DNA of 64,000 nucleotides from contig NZ_JAMTCT010000001.1 in NCBI RefSeq assembly GCF_024171995.1, positions 496,001 to 560,000 on the forward strand, written 5' to 3'. Position 1 is the stretch's first letter; every line of letters begins with the position of its first letter. This document shows, piece by piece, positions 17,998 through 25,727 of this stretch. A program made the translations under genes and the position numbers. This stretch comes from Promicromonospora umidemergens. GTDB lineage: Bacteria; Actinomycetota; Actinomycetes; Actinomycetales; Cellulomonadaceae. Below the pieces are notes generated by a model. The model made no database searches and was not told the origin of the DNA. It saw nothing but the letters and a program-made list of their open reading frames with translations.

Positions 17998-19085
17998 GCT
18001 GGCCGTACTCGTTGTTGTTCAACGCCGCCTTCCGTCGGATGGACCCGGAACGCGCGCACGAGCTCGCGTTCGCCCTGATCGAGCGCGCCGGGAAGGTGCC
18101 GGTGCTGCGCGACGTCGTGCAGGGCGCCGTGGCCCCTTACCTGGGGCAGCGGGCGGGCGGGCCAGGGAGCGTGCGGATCTTCGGCCGGGTGGTGCCCGCG
18201 CCGTTCGGCCTGGCCGGAGGGTTCGACAAGAACGCGAGAGCGGTCCGGGGCCTGACGATGCTCGGCTTCGGGTTCATCGAGATCGGCACGGTCACCGCGA
18301 GCCCGCAGCCCGGCAACGAGAAGCAGCGCATGTGGCGCGAGCTGGACGTCCGCGGCGTACGTAACCGGATGGGCTTCAACAACGAGGGCGCAGCGGCGGC
18401 CGCGGACCGGTTGCGGGAGCTGCGGAGCACCGCGGCCGGCCGCGCGATAGTGGTCGGCGCCAACATCGGCAAGACCAAGGTGGCTCCGCCGGAGGGCGCC
18501 GCCGCCGACTACGCGACGTCGGCCCGGCTGCTGGCCCCCTGGGCTGACTACCTCGTGGTCAACGTCTCCTCCCCGAACACCCCCGGCCTGCGCGACCTGC
18601 AGGCGACGGAGTCCCTGCGCCCCATCCTCGAGGCGGTGCGCGCAGCGGCCGACGAGGCGAACGCCACCGTGTCGCCGGGTGGCGGCCGCAGGATCCCGCT
18701 GCTGGTGAAGATCGCCCCCGACCTCGCGGACGACGACGTCGACGCCGTCGCCGACCTGGTGCTCGAGCTGGGGCTGGACGGCGTGGTCGCCGTCAACACG
18801 ACGATCGGCCACGACCGCGGCCCCGGCGGGCTGTCCGGCCCGCCGCTGCTGGGCCGGGGCATCGAGGTCGTCGCGCGGCTGCGCGAGCGGCTCGGTGCCG
18901 GCCCGGTCATCATCGGCGTCGGCGGTATCACGAGGGCCGACGACGTCCGCGCCTACCTGCGCGCCGGAGCCGACCTCACCCAGGGTTACACGTCGTTCGT
19001 CTACGAGGGACCGTTGTGGGCGTCGCGGATCAACCGCGCGCTGACCCGCTCGGCCGGCTCGACAGCAAGCGGGAGGCTGGGATGA
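17994..19085 (+). CDS. pyrD: Dihydroorotate dehydrogenase (quinone), class 2
   Basis: A 363-residue membrane-associated class 2 enzyme that oxidises dihydroorotate to orotate and passes electrons to quinone. The N-terminal helical part (MSWPYSLLFNAAFRRMDPERAHELAF) is the class 2 membrane-docking extension. FMN and substrate residues appear in AGGFDKNARAVRGL, RMGFNNEGA, NVSSPNTPGLRDLQ (the Ser is the class 2 catalytic base), KIAPDLADDD and GVGGI. A GAGGAGAGGA site precedes the ATG, which overlaps the previous stop. The 3' end overlaps the next small gene by ATGA. A non-pyr operon context is normal in actinobacteria. Confidence 0.96.
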   Translation: MSWPYSLLFNAAFRRMDPERAHELAFALIERAGKVPVLRDVVQGAVAPYLGQRAGGPGSVRIFGRVVPAPFGLAGGFDKNARAVRGLTMLGFGFIEIGTVTASPQPGNEKQRMWRELDVRGVRNRMGFNNEGAAAAADRLRELRSTAAGRAIVVGANIGKTKVAPPEGAAADYATSARLLAPWADYLVVNVSSPNTPGLRDLQATESLRPILEAVRAAADEANATVSPGGGRRIPLLVKIAPDLADDDVDAVADLVLELGLDGVVAVNTTIGHDRGPGGLSGPPLLGRGIEVVARLRERLGAGPVIIGVGGITRADDVRAYLRAGADLTQGYTSFVYEGPLWASRINRALTRSAGSTASGRLG

Positions 19086-19291
19086 TCCGTCCGCAGTGGG
19101 AGTGGGCCCTTGACGACGCCGAGGGGCGTCGCCTGAGCGAGCCCCTGACCCCCGTCTTCACCGCGCAGTACGACGCCGAGCAGTGGCTCGGCGAGCACTG
19201 GCGTGCGCTGGCCGAGGCCGGTGCGGTGCAGGCACGCCTGCTGCACGACGGCACCCCGGCGGCCCCGAGCGTGGAGCTGCGGACGCCCTGA
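19082..19291 (+). CDS. Short conserved actinobacterial protein downstream of pyrD
   Basis: A 69-residue acidic and aromatic protein (IRPQWEWALDD, PLTPVFTAQYDAEQWLGEHWRALAEAG). Its ATG overlaps the pyrD stop (ATGA), with GGAGGCTGGG as ribosome binding site inside pyrD. Short proteins with the EQWLGEHWR block recur in high-GC actinobacteria; no function is known to me. An 8-bp hairpin follows at 19303-19331. Confidence 0.72.
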   Translation: MIRPQWEWALDDAEGRRLSEPLTPVFTAQYDAEQWLGEHWRALAEAGAVQARLLHDGTPAAPSVELRTP

Positions 19292-19302
19292 GTCGGAAAT
19301 CC

Positions 19303-19331
19303 TCAGCCGAAGATCCTGGAACGTCGGCTGA
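19303..19331 (+). terminator. Weak hairpin after the pyrD cluster
   Basis: An 8-bp perfect inverted repeat (tcagccga / tcggctga) with a 13-nt loop lies 12 nt after the stop at 19291. It is a plausible end of the four-gene unit but short. Confidence 0.45.
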
Positions 19332-19395
19332 ACCTTCTCGGTACCGGGGTGCGAGCCGCTTGCACCGGTCGGCGGCATGATGGTCCGATGGTCCG

Positions 19396-20193
19396 ATGGA
19401 CCTCGCCGCGGAGACCGCTCCTGACCAGCTCACACCGGACCAGGCCAGGGCGCTTTTTCGCGCTGGGCTGCGCGTGCCGACGTCGGGCTGGGCCGCGGGG
19501 TGGACCCAGGCCAACCTGATCGCCCTGCCTCGGGCCGACGCGTACGACTTCCTGCTGTTCGCCCAGCGCAACCCGCAGCCGTGCCCGGTGCTGGATGTGA
19601 CCGAGCCGGGCGAGACGTCGGCGTCGATCTTCGCGGGCGACCTCCGAACCGACCTGCCCGCCTATCGGGTGTACCGCGACGGCAAGCTCGCCGAGGAGCT
19701 GGCCGACGTCACGCAGCTGTGGCGCGACGACCTGGTCACCTTCCTGGTGGGCTGCAGCTTCACCTTCGAAGCGGCCCTCCTGGAGGCGGGGGTTCCCGTG
19801 CGCCACATCGAGGCCGGGTCCAACGTGCCGATGTACCGCACGAACCGGGAGTGCCGCCCGGCGGGAGACCTGTCGGGCCCGCTCGTGGTGTCGATGCGTC
19901 CGGTCCCGGCGAACCAGGTGGCGGACGCGGTCCGGATCACCTCCCGGTACCCCGCCGTGCACGGCGCGCCGGTGCACGTCGGTGACCCGGCGGCGTTGGG
20001 CATCTCGGACCTGGCGGTTCCGGACTTCGGGGACGCGGTGGAGGTCCGCGACGGCGAGCTCCCCGTGTTCTGGGCGTGCGGGGTGACGCCGCAGGCGGCC
20101 GTGATGAGGTCGCGCCCGTCGTTCGCCATCGGTCACGCGCCCGGGCACATGGCGATCACCGACGCCCGGAACTCGAACTACGTGGTGCCGTGA
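19396..20193 (+). CDS. DUF1445 / YcsI family putative hydro-lyase
   Basis: A 265-residue protein matching the DUF1445 family (putative hydro-lyases; eukaryotic relatives act as D-glutamate cyclase). Visible family blocks are [77 protein letters not shown] and [10 protein letters not shown]. The full length is typical and no key block is missing. The ATG at 19396 follows a short repeated gatggtccgatgg sequence, and the ribosome binding site is weak. It stands alone and is convergent with the VOC gene across a hairpin. Confidence 0.9.
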   Translation: MDLAAETAPDQLTPDQARALFRAGLRVPTSGWAAGWTQANLIALPRADAYDFLLFAQRNPQPCPVLDVTEPGETSASIFAGDLRTDLPAYRVYRDGKLAEELADVTQLWRDDLVTFLVGCSFTFEAALLEAGVPVRHIEAGSNVPMYRTNRECRPAGDLSGPLVVSMRPVPANQVADAVRITSRYPAVHGAPVHVGDPAALGISDLAVPDFGDAVEVRDGELPVFWACGVTPQAAVMRSRPSFAIGHAPGHMAITDARNSNYVVP

Positions 20194-20231
20194 CGTGGTG
20201 CCGTGCCGAGGCTGCCGGTCCAGGGCTCACG

Positions 20232-20263
20232 GCGCGGTGCTCACGGTGCGGGGAGCACCGCGC
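20232..20263. terminator. Convergent hairpin between hydro-lyase and VOC genes
   Basis: Perfect 11-bp arms (gcgcggtgctc / gagcaccgcgc) with a 10-nt loop. The element overlaps the last codons of the minus-strand VOC gene and lies 39 nt after the hydro-lyase stop. Confidence 0.7.
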
Positions 20264-21062
20264 GGGCCTCGGTGAGAGCGGCGTGGAGGGCCGCGCGGTC
20301 GACTGGGGCGTGGTCGCCCCCGGCGAGGGCCGTGAGCCGGGCGTACGTGGACCGTGCGGTTTCCTCGTCCCCGGTGCGGACGCACAGCTCGACCAGGTAG
20401 GCGAGAGCCGGCGCCAGCTCGGGTACCGGCAGAGCGGAGTCGTCCGGTCCTGACGCCCGGCGCAGCGCACCGCCGAGGATCTTGCGCGCCTGCACAGGGT
20501 CGCCGTGCGAGTCCGCCTGGACCACCGCGGCGTCGAGAGCGCGCACGATCGTTCCGGCACCCGGCGTCCCGGTCCACTCGGTGACATCGCCGTCCGGGGC
20601 GGACGGCTGGGTGTCGGGCGTGGGCGCGCGGGAGACCCGGACCCAGTTGCCGGCCGGGTCGACCAGGCTGAACCCGGAGAGGCCGGCATTGTTCGCCCGG
20701 CGCCGCGGCCGCGTGACTCGCGGGAGCCCGCTGACCGGGAGCCGCCCGAACCGCTCCCTGAGCCCAGCGGCGAACAGGTCGTAGATCGGCTCGGTGTCCG
20801 GCACCACCAGGGCGCACGTGGAGTGGGACTGGTCCGGGTCCCACTCGGGCATCACGTAGTAGTGGAGCGCTATACGGCCGAGCTCCAGAGCCAGGTAGGG
20901 GTTAGGGCGGCGCTGCCGGTACGTCACCCTGAGACCCAGGCCGGTCCAGAAGTCGGCCATGGCGTCGATGTCCCCGCAGGGCAGCATCGGAACCATGAAG
21001 GCGCCGCCGGTCACCGCGGCGATGGTGGTGTCCGCCGCGGTGGCATGCTCAGTGTCGGTCAT
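20241..21062 (-). CDS. VOC (glyoxalase/bleomycin resistance) family protein with C-terminal helical extension
   Basis: A 273-residue protein. Residues about 20-150 form a VOC unit: AFMVPMLPCGDIDAMADFWTGLGLRV, YLALELGRIALHYY and GFSLVDPAGNWVRVS, the pattern of bleomycin-resistance/glyoxalase-like proteins. A helical tail (KILGGALRRA, LAYLVELCVRTGDEETARSTYARL) looks like a TPR-style repeat; the fusion occurs in other actinobacterial VOC proteins. The substrate is unknown. The ATG at 21062 is used because the longer ORF adds a low-complexity Ser/Arg stretch that overlaps the divergent TetR remnant. Confidence 0.82.
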   Translation of the reverse strand: MTDTEHATAADTTIAAVTGGAFMVPMLPCGDIDAMADFWTGLGLRVTYRQRRPNPYLALELGRIALHYYVMPEWDPDQSHSTCALVVPDTEPIYDLFAAGLRERFGRLPVSGLPRVTRPRRRANNAGLSGFSLVDPAGNWVRVSRAPTPDTQPSAPDGDVTEWTGTPGAGTIVRALDAAVVQADSHGDPVQARKILGGALRRASGPDDSALPVPELAPALAYLVELCVRTGDEETARSTYARLTALAGGDHAPVDRAALHAALTEARAVLPAP

Positions 21063-21089
21063 CGCACCAGCGTGCCAGACGCGTACCAG

Positions 21090-21540
21090 ACGACTGCTGG
21101 AGACCCGGGGGGCCGACGGCGCGGAGGAGCGCACGGCGCCGCGCAAGCGGCAGGCCCGTGGTGAGCGGCGGATCGGCGAGATCGTCGCGGCCGCAGCCCG
21201 AGTCCTGGCCGCGCACGGCTACGAGAAGACGACGACCAACGCGATAGCGGCCGAGGTCGGGATCTCACCGGGCTCCCTGTACACCGGGCCTCGTGGCGGC
21301 GACCCGGCCCATCCACGAGGCGCTGGAGGGCCGGGTGCTCGGTCTGCTGGAGACGAGGTTCCCGGAACGGTCGGCCGTGGAGCTGCACCTGTCGGGCCGG
21401 CTCATGATCCAGGTCGTCCAGGCGGCGATGCCCACGATCACCGCCGCGGCCCCGGGGGACCGGCCGGTGATCATCACCGAGGTCAAGCGGATGCTGAGCG
21501 CCTACGTCCGCGAGCTCGCCCGGCGCCGACCACCGGCCAC
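21090..21540 (+). pseudogene. Broken TetR-family regulator (internal deletion, frameshift, truncated 3' end)
   Basis: The first part encodes a good TetR helix-turn-helix (IGEIVAAAARVLAAHGYEK, TTNAIAAEVGISPGSLY), ending at 21282. Normally the next residues are an aromatic FxxKEAL segment, but the frame instead runs into nonsense. The ligand-domain reading resumes in another frame from about 21291 (VAATRPIHEALEGRVLGLLE, LMIQVVQAAMPTITAAAPGD, ITEVKRMLSAYV). The missing stretch plus frame change indicates a deletion of some tens of bases. The 3' end runs antisense into the MocR-type gene ending at 21502. No start codon is clear. It is divergent from the VOC gene, which it may once have controlled. 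Confidence 0.75.
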
Positions 21541-23142
21541 TCGTCCCCATGCCCGGACCAGGCGCGGTACGGCGTCGGCCAGCTCAGCGGGCGAGCGGGT
21601 GAACGTGAGGCGCACCCGTGAGTCGGCCCCGTCGCCGTCGGGCGTGAACAGCGGGCCCGCTGCGACGAGCACCCCCTCGGCCGCGGCCGCCGCGGCGAAG
21701 GCCTGCGCGACGGGCCTGCCCAGGTCGACCCAGCAGAACAGGCCGCCGGCGGGCAGGGGGACCTCCCAGGGGAACGACTCCCGGAGCCGGCCGACGAGCA
21801 GGTCGCGCCGTTCGCGCAGCATGGCCCGCCGACCGACCATGATCTCGGCGCGCCGGCCGAGCAGGTCCGTCGCAGCGAGCTGCTCCAGGACCGCCGTCGC
21901 GATGTCCATGGACTGCCGCGCCCGCGCGAGCTGCGCGATCATCCGCGGGTGGGCCCGGATCCAGCCGACCCGCAGGCCGCCCCAGAAGGCCTTCGACGCC
22001 GACCCGACCGACACCACGTGCGGCGAGGTCCCGCGCCCGGCGAAGGCCGGGGGCGTCGGACCGCCGTCCAGCCCGAGCTCGACGAGCGTCTCGTCACCCA
22101 CGACGGTGACGCCGTTCCGGTCGGCGACCTCCCGCACGGCGGCCCGTTCCTCGGCGGACAGCAGGTAGCCCGTCGGGTTCTGGTAGTCCGGCACCAGATA
22201 CACCAGTCGGGCCTGGGTGCGGCGCACGGTCGAGGCGAGCAGGTCGACGTCGAGCGGGCCGGTCGGGACGCCGACGACGCGGCCGCCGGCCTCGCGCATC
22301 GCCTCCAGGGCGTGGAAGTAGGTGGGCGACTCGACGACCGCGCGGTCGCCCGGGCGCAGGTGCGTGCGCGCCAGCAGTGCGATCGCCTGCTGGGCGCCGG
22401 TGGTCACGAGGATCTCGTCCGCCGTGGTGGGCACCCCGCGCTCGCGGTAGCGCGCGGCCACCGCCTCGCGCAGCGGTGCGAGCCCGTACGGCTCGTAGCC
22501 GCCCGAGTCCAGGTAGGCGGGCAGGCTGTCCAGGGCCCGCGCGAAGGAGTCGTGCAGCTCGGGCGGCGCGGACGGCGTCGCCTGCCACAGGTCCAGGTGG
22601 CCGACGGCGGCGGGCCTGGCGTTCCGGGCCCCGGGATGCTGCAGCGACTCGTCCGCCACCGGGGCGTCTCCGCCGGCCGGGCGCCGTGGTCCGCGTTCGA
22701 CGCGGCCCTGTGGCAGCGTGGTGACCGTCCCCGACCCGACCCGGCTGGCCGCGAACCCCAGGTCCCGCAGCCGGGCGTACGCGCCGGACGTGGTGGTGCG
22801 CGAGACGTGCAGCGCGGCCGCGAGATCGCGCTCGCTGGGCAGACGGGTGTTGGGCGACAGGGTGCCGGACAGGACGGCGGAGCGCAGCGCGTCGGCGAGC
22901 GCGACATAGGCCGGCCCGCCGGCGTGCCAGGCGCCGAGCAGGCGCGCGGCGGCGGCGGAGGAGAGGTGCCGCAGGACGACGGGCGACGACGCGGGCGCCG
23001 CCGTCGGCATCGACCTGGAACGTGGTGGGGAGGTGGGCGGGGACGTGCGTCGTGACGTGGATCGGGGCACCGGACCGGGTGCCGTGCTGGGTGTCGTCGT
23101 GGGACTCGCGCTGGGGATCGCGGCGTGAGGCGCAGCGGACAT
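21502..23142 (-). CDS. MocR-type GntR regulator with aminotransferase-like domain
   Basis: A 546-residue fusion regulator. After a Ser/Thr/Pro-rich leader of about 50 residues comes a GntR winged helix (PAYVALADALRSAVLSGTL, RLPSERDLAAALHVSRTTTSGAYARLRDLG), then a fold-type I aminotransferase domain with VYLVPDYQNPTGYLLS, VVGDETLVELGLDG and SASKAFWGGLRVGW, where the Lys binds PLP. MocR proteins use PLP as effector and often regulate a divergent gene; here that gene encodes a YczE-like membrane protein, a known MocR partner. The ATG at 23142 is the longest reading; an ATG at 23010 would remove most of the leader. Confidence 0.9.
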   Translation of the reverse strand: MSAAPHAAIPSASPTTTPSTAPGPVPRSTSRRTSPPTSPPRSRSMPTAAPASSPVVLRHLSSAAAARLLGAWHAGGPAYVALADALRSAVLSGTLSPNTRLPSERDLAAALHVSRTTTSGAYARLRDLGFAASRVGSGTVTTLPQGRVERGPRRPAGGDAPVADESLQHPGARNARPAAVGHLDLWQATPSAPPELHDSFARALDSLPAYLDSGGYEPYGLAPLREAVAARYRERGVPTTADEILVTTGAQQAIALLARTHLRPGDRAVVESPTYFHALEAMREAGGRVVGVPTGPLDVDLLASTVRRTQARLVYLVPDYQNPTGYLLSAEERAAVREVADRNGVTVVGDETLVELGLDGGPTPPAFAGRGTSPHVVSVGSASKAFWGGLRVGWIRAHPRMIAQLARARQSMDIATAVLEQLAATDLLGRRAEIMVGRRAMLRERRDLLVGRLRESFPWEVPLPAGGLFCWVDLGRPVAQAFAAAAAAEGVLVAAGPLFTPDGDGADSRVRLTFTRSPAELADAVPRLVRAWGRVAGGRRRASSRT

Positions 23143-23159
23143 GGGTCCACTCTTGCCCT

Positions 23160-23184
23160 ATTGGCCATGGAAGACAAGGCCAAT
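23160..23184. promoter_or_regulatory. Inverted repeat in the MocR / YczE divergent promoter
   Basis: A perfect attggcc / ggccaat pair with an 11-nt spacer lies between the two divergent starts (23142 and 23203). It is the only strong symmetric element in the 60-bp intergenic region and a candidate MocR operator. Many MocR sites are direct repeats, so this is tentative. Confidence 0.5.
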
Positions 23185-23202
23185 GGTCCGCATCATGGGC
23201 AC

Positions 23203-23907
23203 ATGACGACCACCAGCGGCCGCCCGGCCGACGATGCACTCCTCCCCGCGGTACCGCCGGCCGAGCCCGACCCTGCTCCCGCACCGGTGCGGACCGTCGC
23301 GATGAGCCCGGCGCGTCGCGGCGTCCAGCTCGTGCTCGGCCTGCTGGTGTTCGGCGCCTCCATGGCGATGATGCTGCACGCCAACCAGGGGGCCATGCCG
23401 TGGTCCGTGCTGGACCAGGGGATCGTGGGACGGACCGGCCTTGCCTACGGCTGGGTGGTGCTCGGGATCAGCATCCTCGTGATGCTGGCCTGGATCCCGC
23501 TCCGGCAGCGGCCGGGTATCGGGACGGTCGCCAACATCATCCTGCTCAGCCTGGTGATCGACCCGGCGCTCTGGCTCCTCGAGGTGCTGCTGCCCGACCC
23601 GGCGCTCGCGCCCTCGATCGGGCTCGCCCTGGGCGGGATCGTCCTCAACGGCCTTGGCACGGCCGCGTACGTGGGTGCCCGGCTCGGGCCGGGTCCGCGT
23701 GACGGGCTGATGACCGGCGCGGTGCGGCTGACCGGGTGGCCCGTCTGGCTGGTCAAGACGGCCATCGAGGTCACTGTCGTGGTGGTCGGCGTGCTGCTTG
23801 GCGGGACGTTCGGCTGGGCCACCGTCGCGTTCGCGCTCGGCGTCGGCCCGGTGGTGCAGGTCGGCGTGCGGTGGTTCGCGCCGTCCGGCCTGGTGGCGCG
23901 CGGCTGA
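23203..23907 (+). CDS. YczE/YyaS-like integral membrane protein
   Basis: A 234-residue protein. A soluble Pro/Ala-rich leader is followed by five to six hydrophobic helices (GVQLVLGLLVFGASMAMMLHANQG, WVVLGISILVMLAWIPLRQRPG, TVANIILLSLVIDPALWLL and others). The ANQG..PW.V..QG segment and the GLGTAAYVGARLGPGPRDGLMTG block are typical of the YczE family. MocR-YczE divergence is a recurring actinobacterial arrangement, so control by the neighbouring regulator is likely. Transport or stress roles for the family are unproven. The ATG at 23203 fits the MTTTSGRP start. Confidence 0.85.
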   Translation: MTTTSGRPADDALLPAVPPAEPDPAPAPVRTVAMSPARRGVQLVLGLLVFGASMAMMLHANQGAMPWSVLDQGIVGRTGLAYGWVVLGISILVMLAWIPLRQRPGIGTVANIILLSLVIDPALWLLEVLLPDPALAPSIGLALGGIVLNGLGTAAYVGARLGPGPRDGLMTGAVRLTGWPVWLVKTAIEVTVVVVGVLLGGTFGWATVAFALGVGPVVQVGVRWFAPSGLVARG

Positions 23908-23949
23908 GAGGGTCGATTCGATTCGAGCGCCCTGTCGTAGGGTGTCGTT

Positions 23950-24963
23950 ATGGTCAACTATCGGTACCTCGGTAACAGTGGTCTCAAGATCTCGGAGATC
24001 ACGTACGGCAACTGGCTCACCCACGCGTCGCAGGTGGAGAACGACGTCGCGACCTCGTGCGTCCGGGCCGCCCTCGACGCGGGCATCACCACGTTCGACA
24101 CCGCTGACGCGTACGCGAACACGGCGGCGGAGCAGGTCCTCGGTGACGCGCTGAAGGGCGAGCGCCGCGCCGGTCTTGAGATCTTCACGAAGGTGTACTG
24201 GCCCACCGGGCCGAAGGGCCCCAACGACGTGGGCCTGTCCCGCAAGCACATCATGGAGTCGATCAACGGCTCCCTGACCCGCCTCGGCACCGACTACGTC
24301 GACCTGTACCAGGCCCACCGCTTCGACGTGGAGACCCCGCTCGAGGAGACGATGCAGGCGTTCGCCGACGTCGTCCGCCAGGGCAAGGCCCTCTACATCG
24401 GCGTCTCCGAGTGGAGCGCCGACCAGATTCGCCAGGGCGCCGCACTGGCGAAGGAGCTCGGCTTCCAGCTGATCTCGTCGCAGCCGCAGTACTCGATGCT
24501 GTGGCGCGTCATCGAGGACGAGGTCGTGCCCGCGTCGAAGGAGGCAGGCGTGTCGCAGATCGTGTGGTCGCCCATGGCCCAGGGCGTGCTGTCCGGCAAG
24601 TACCTGCCGGGTCAGCCCGCGCCGGCCGGCTCCCGGGCCACCGACGAGAAGGGCGGCGCACAGACGATCAGCCGCTTCATGAACGACGAGACCCTTGCCG
24701 CCGTGCAGAACCTCAAGCCGGTCGCCGCCGAGCTGGACCTGTCCATGGCGCAGCTCGCCGTCGCGTGGGTGCTCCAGAACGACAACGTCGCCGCGGCCCT
24801 CGTGGGTGCGTCGCGCCCGGAGCAGGTGGCGGAGAACGTCAAGGCGTCGGGTGTGACCATCCCCGCCGAGCTGATGAAGCAGATCGACGACGCCCTGGCC
24901 GGCGTGGTCGAGCGCGACCCGGCCAAGACCCTCGAGGGCATGCCGAAGAAGCGCCCGGTCTGA
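23950..24963 (+). CDS. Aldo/keto reductase (voltage-gated K+ channel beta-subunit-like)
   Basis: A 337-residue (alpha/beta)8 NADPH-dependent reductase. The catalytic tetrad is visible: Asp and Tyr in FDTADAYANTAAE, Lys in IFTKVYWP, His in YQAHRFD. NADPH-binding loops include WSPMAQGVLSGKYLPG and LVGASRPEQVAENVKA. The wide family acts on aldehydes and ketones; the Kv-beta-like sequence (NSGLKISEITYGNWLTH) does not give the physiological substrate. The ATG at 23950 has TAGGGT at 23938-23943, 6 nt before it, a leaderless start. The 19-bp perfect hairpin downstream ends the transcript. Confidence 0.93.
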   Translation: MVNYRYLGNSGLKISEITYGNWLTHASQVENDVATSCVRAALDAGITTFDTADAYANTAAEQVLGDALKGERRAGLEIFTKVYWPTGPKGPNDVGLSRKHIMESINGSLTRLGTDYVDLYQAHRFDVETPLEETMQAFADVVRQGKALYIGVSEWSADQIRQGAALAKELGFQLISSQPQYSMLWRVIEDEVVPASKEAGVSQIVWSPMAQGVLSGKYLPGQPAPAGSRATDEKGGAQTISRFMNDETLAAVQNLKPVAAELDLSMAQLAVAWVLQNDNVAAALVGASRPEQVAENVKASGVTIPAELMKQIDDALAGVVERDPAKTLEGMPKKRPV

Positions 24964-24973
24964 TCGGAGAACG

Positions 24974-25024
24974 ACCATGCACCTGCTGCCAGATCGAGCC
25001 TCGTCCTGGCAGCAGGTGCATGGT
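24974..25024. terminator. Strong bidirectional hairpin terminator
   Basis: A perfect 19-bp inverted repeat (24974-24992 and 25006-25024, 13-nt loop) lies between the aldo/keto reductase stop and the convergent DUF3043 stop at 25051. No T tract. Confidence 0.85.
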
Positions 25025-25050
25025 CAGTGGTACTGCTCCGGTCAGCGGCA

Positions 25051-25671
25051 CTACTCCGGGTAGTTGCCGCGCTTCTTGCTCATCGGCTTCGGCAGCCGCG
25101 ACCGGCGCAGCTGGTACGCGCGCGTGATCGTGTACATGAGAAGGCCGCGCTGGACGTCGCCGAACTTCGCGGTCAGACGCTTCTTCAGCGACCGCCACAG
25201 GAGCCACGCGTCGATGATCGTCAGGAACAGGAACCCGTACAGGCCGAGCATCACGACGATGCTGAGCTCTGGGTACTGCGAGGTGAAGAACGTCGCGAAC
25301 AGGAAGACGAACGCGACCGGCAGGAAGAACTCGCCGAGATTCCAGCGCGCGTCCACGAAGTCGCGCACGTACCGGCGCACCGGGCCCTTGTCCTTTGCCG
25401 GCATGTAGCGCTCGTCGCCGGTCTGCATCGCCTGGTAGGCGCGCTCGCGGTCGATGCGCGACTTCTCGCGCTGGGTCTTGCGCGCCGCCTTGCGGTCGTT
25501 CGGTACGAGAGGACGCTTGTTCGCGGCCTGCGCGACGTTGCGCTTGGGCGTGGGACGTCCCTTCGTGGGGACGCCGGCCGGCGTCGTCCCGGACGCGGAC
25601 GTCACCTCGTCGGGGGAGTCGCCCACGGGGGTCACGCCGTCGGGGGTCGGAGTCTTGCTGCGGGAGAACAC
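25051..25671 (-). CDS. DUF3043 membrane protein
   Basis: A 206-residue actinobacterial protein. The N-terminal third is basic and disordered (KGRPTPKRNVAQAANKRPLVPNDRKAARK). There are two membrane helices around ATFFTSQYPELSIVVMLGLYGFLFLTIID, flanked by FVDARWNLGEFFLPVAF, and the tail is Lys/Arg-rich. DUF3043 is conserved in actinobacteria without a known function. The GTG at 25671 lies 6 nt after TAGGCT (25678-25683 on the plus strand), a leaderless start. It is divergent from the M20 peptidase, with only 56 bp between the starts, so the two promoters are close together. Confidence 0.88.
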   Translation of the reverse strand: MFSRSKTPTPDGVTPVGDSPDEVTSASGTTPAGVPTKGRPTPKRNVAQAANKRPLVPNDRKAARKTQREKSRIDRERAYQAMQTGDERYMPAKDKGPVRRYVRDFVDARWNLGEFFLPVAFVFLFATFFTSQYPELSIVVMLGLYGFLFLTIIDAWLLWRSLKKRLTAKFGDVQRGLLMYTITRAYQLRRSRLPKPMSKKRGNYPE

Positions 25672-25727
25672 CTCCCCAGCCTAATGGCTCGCGGCAGTGC
25701 CCCGCTGCGAGCCGTTAACGTGGGGCG

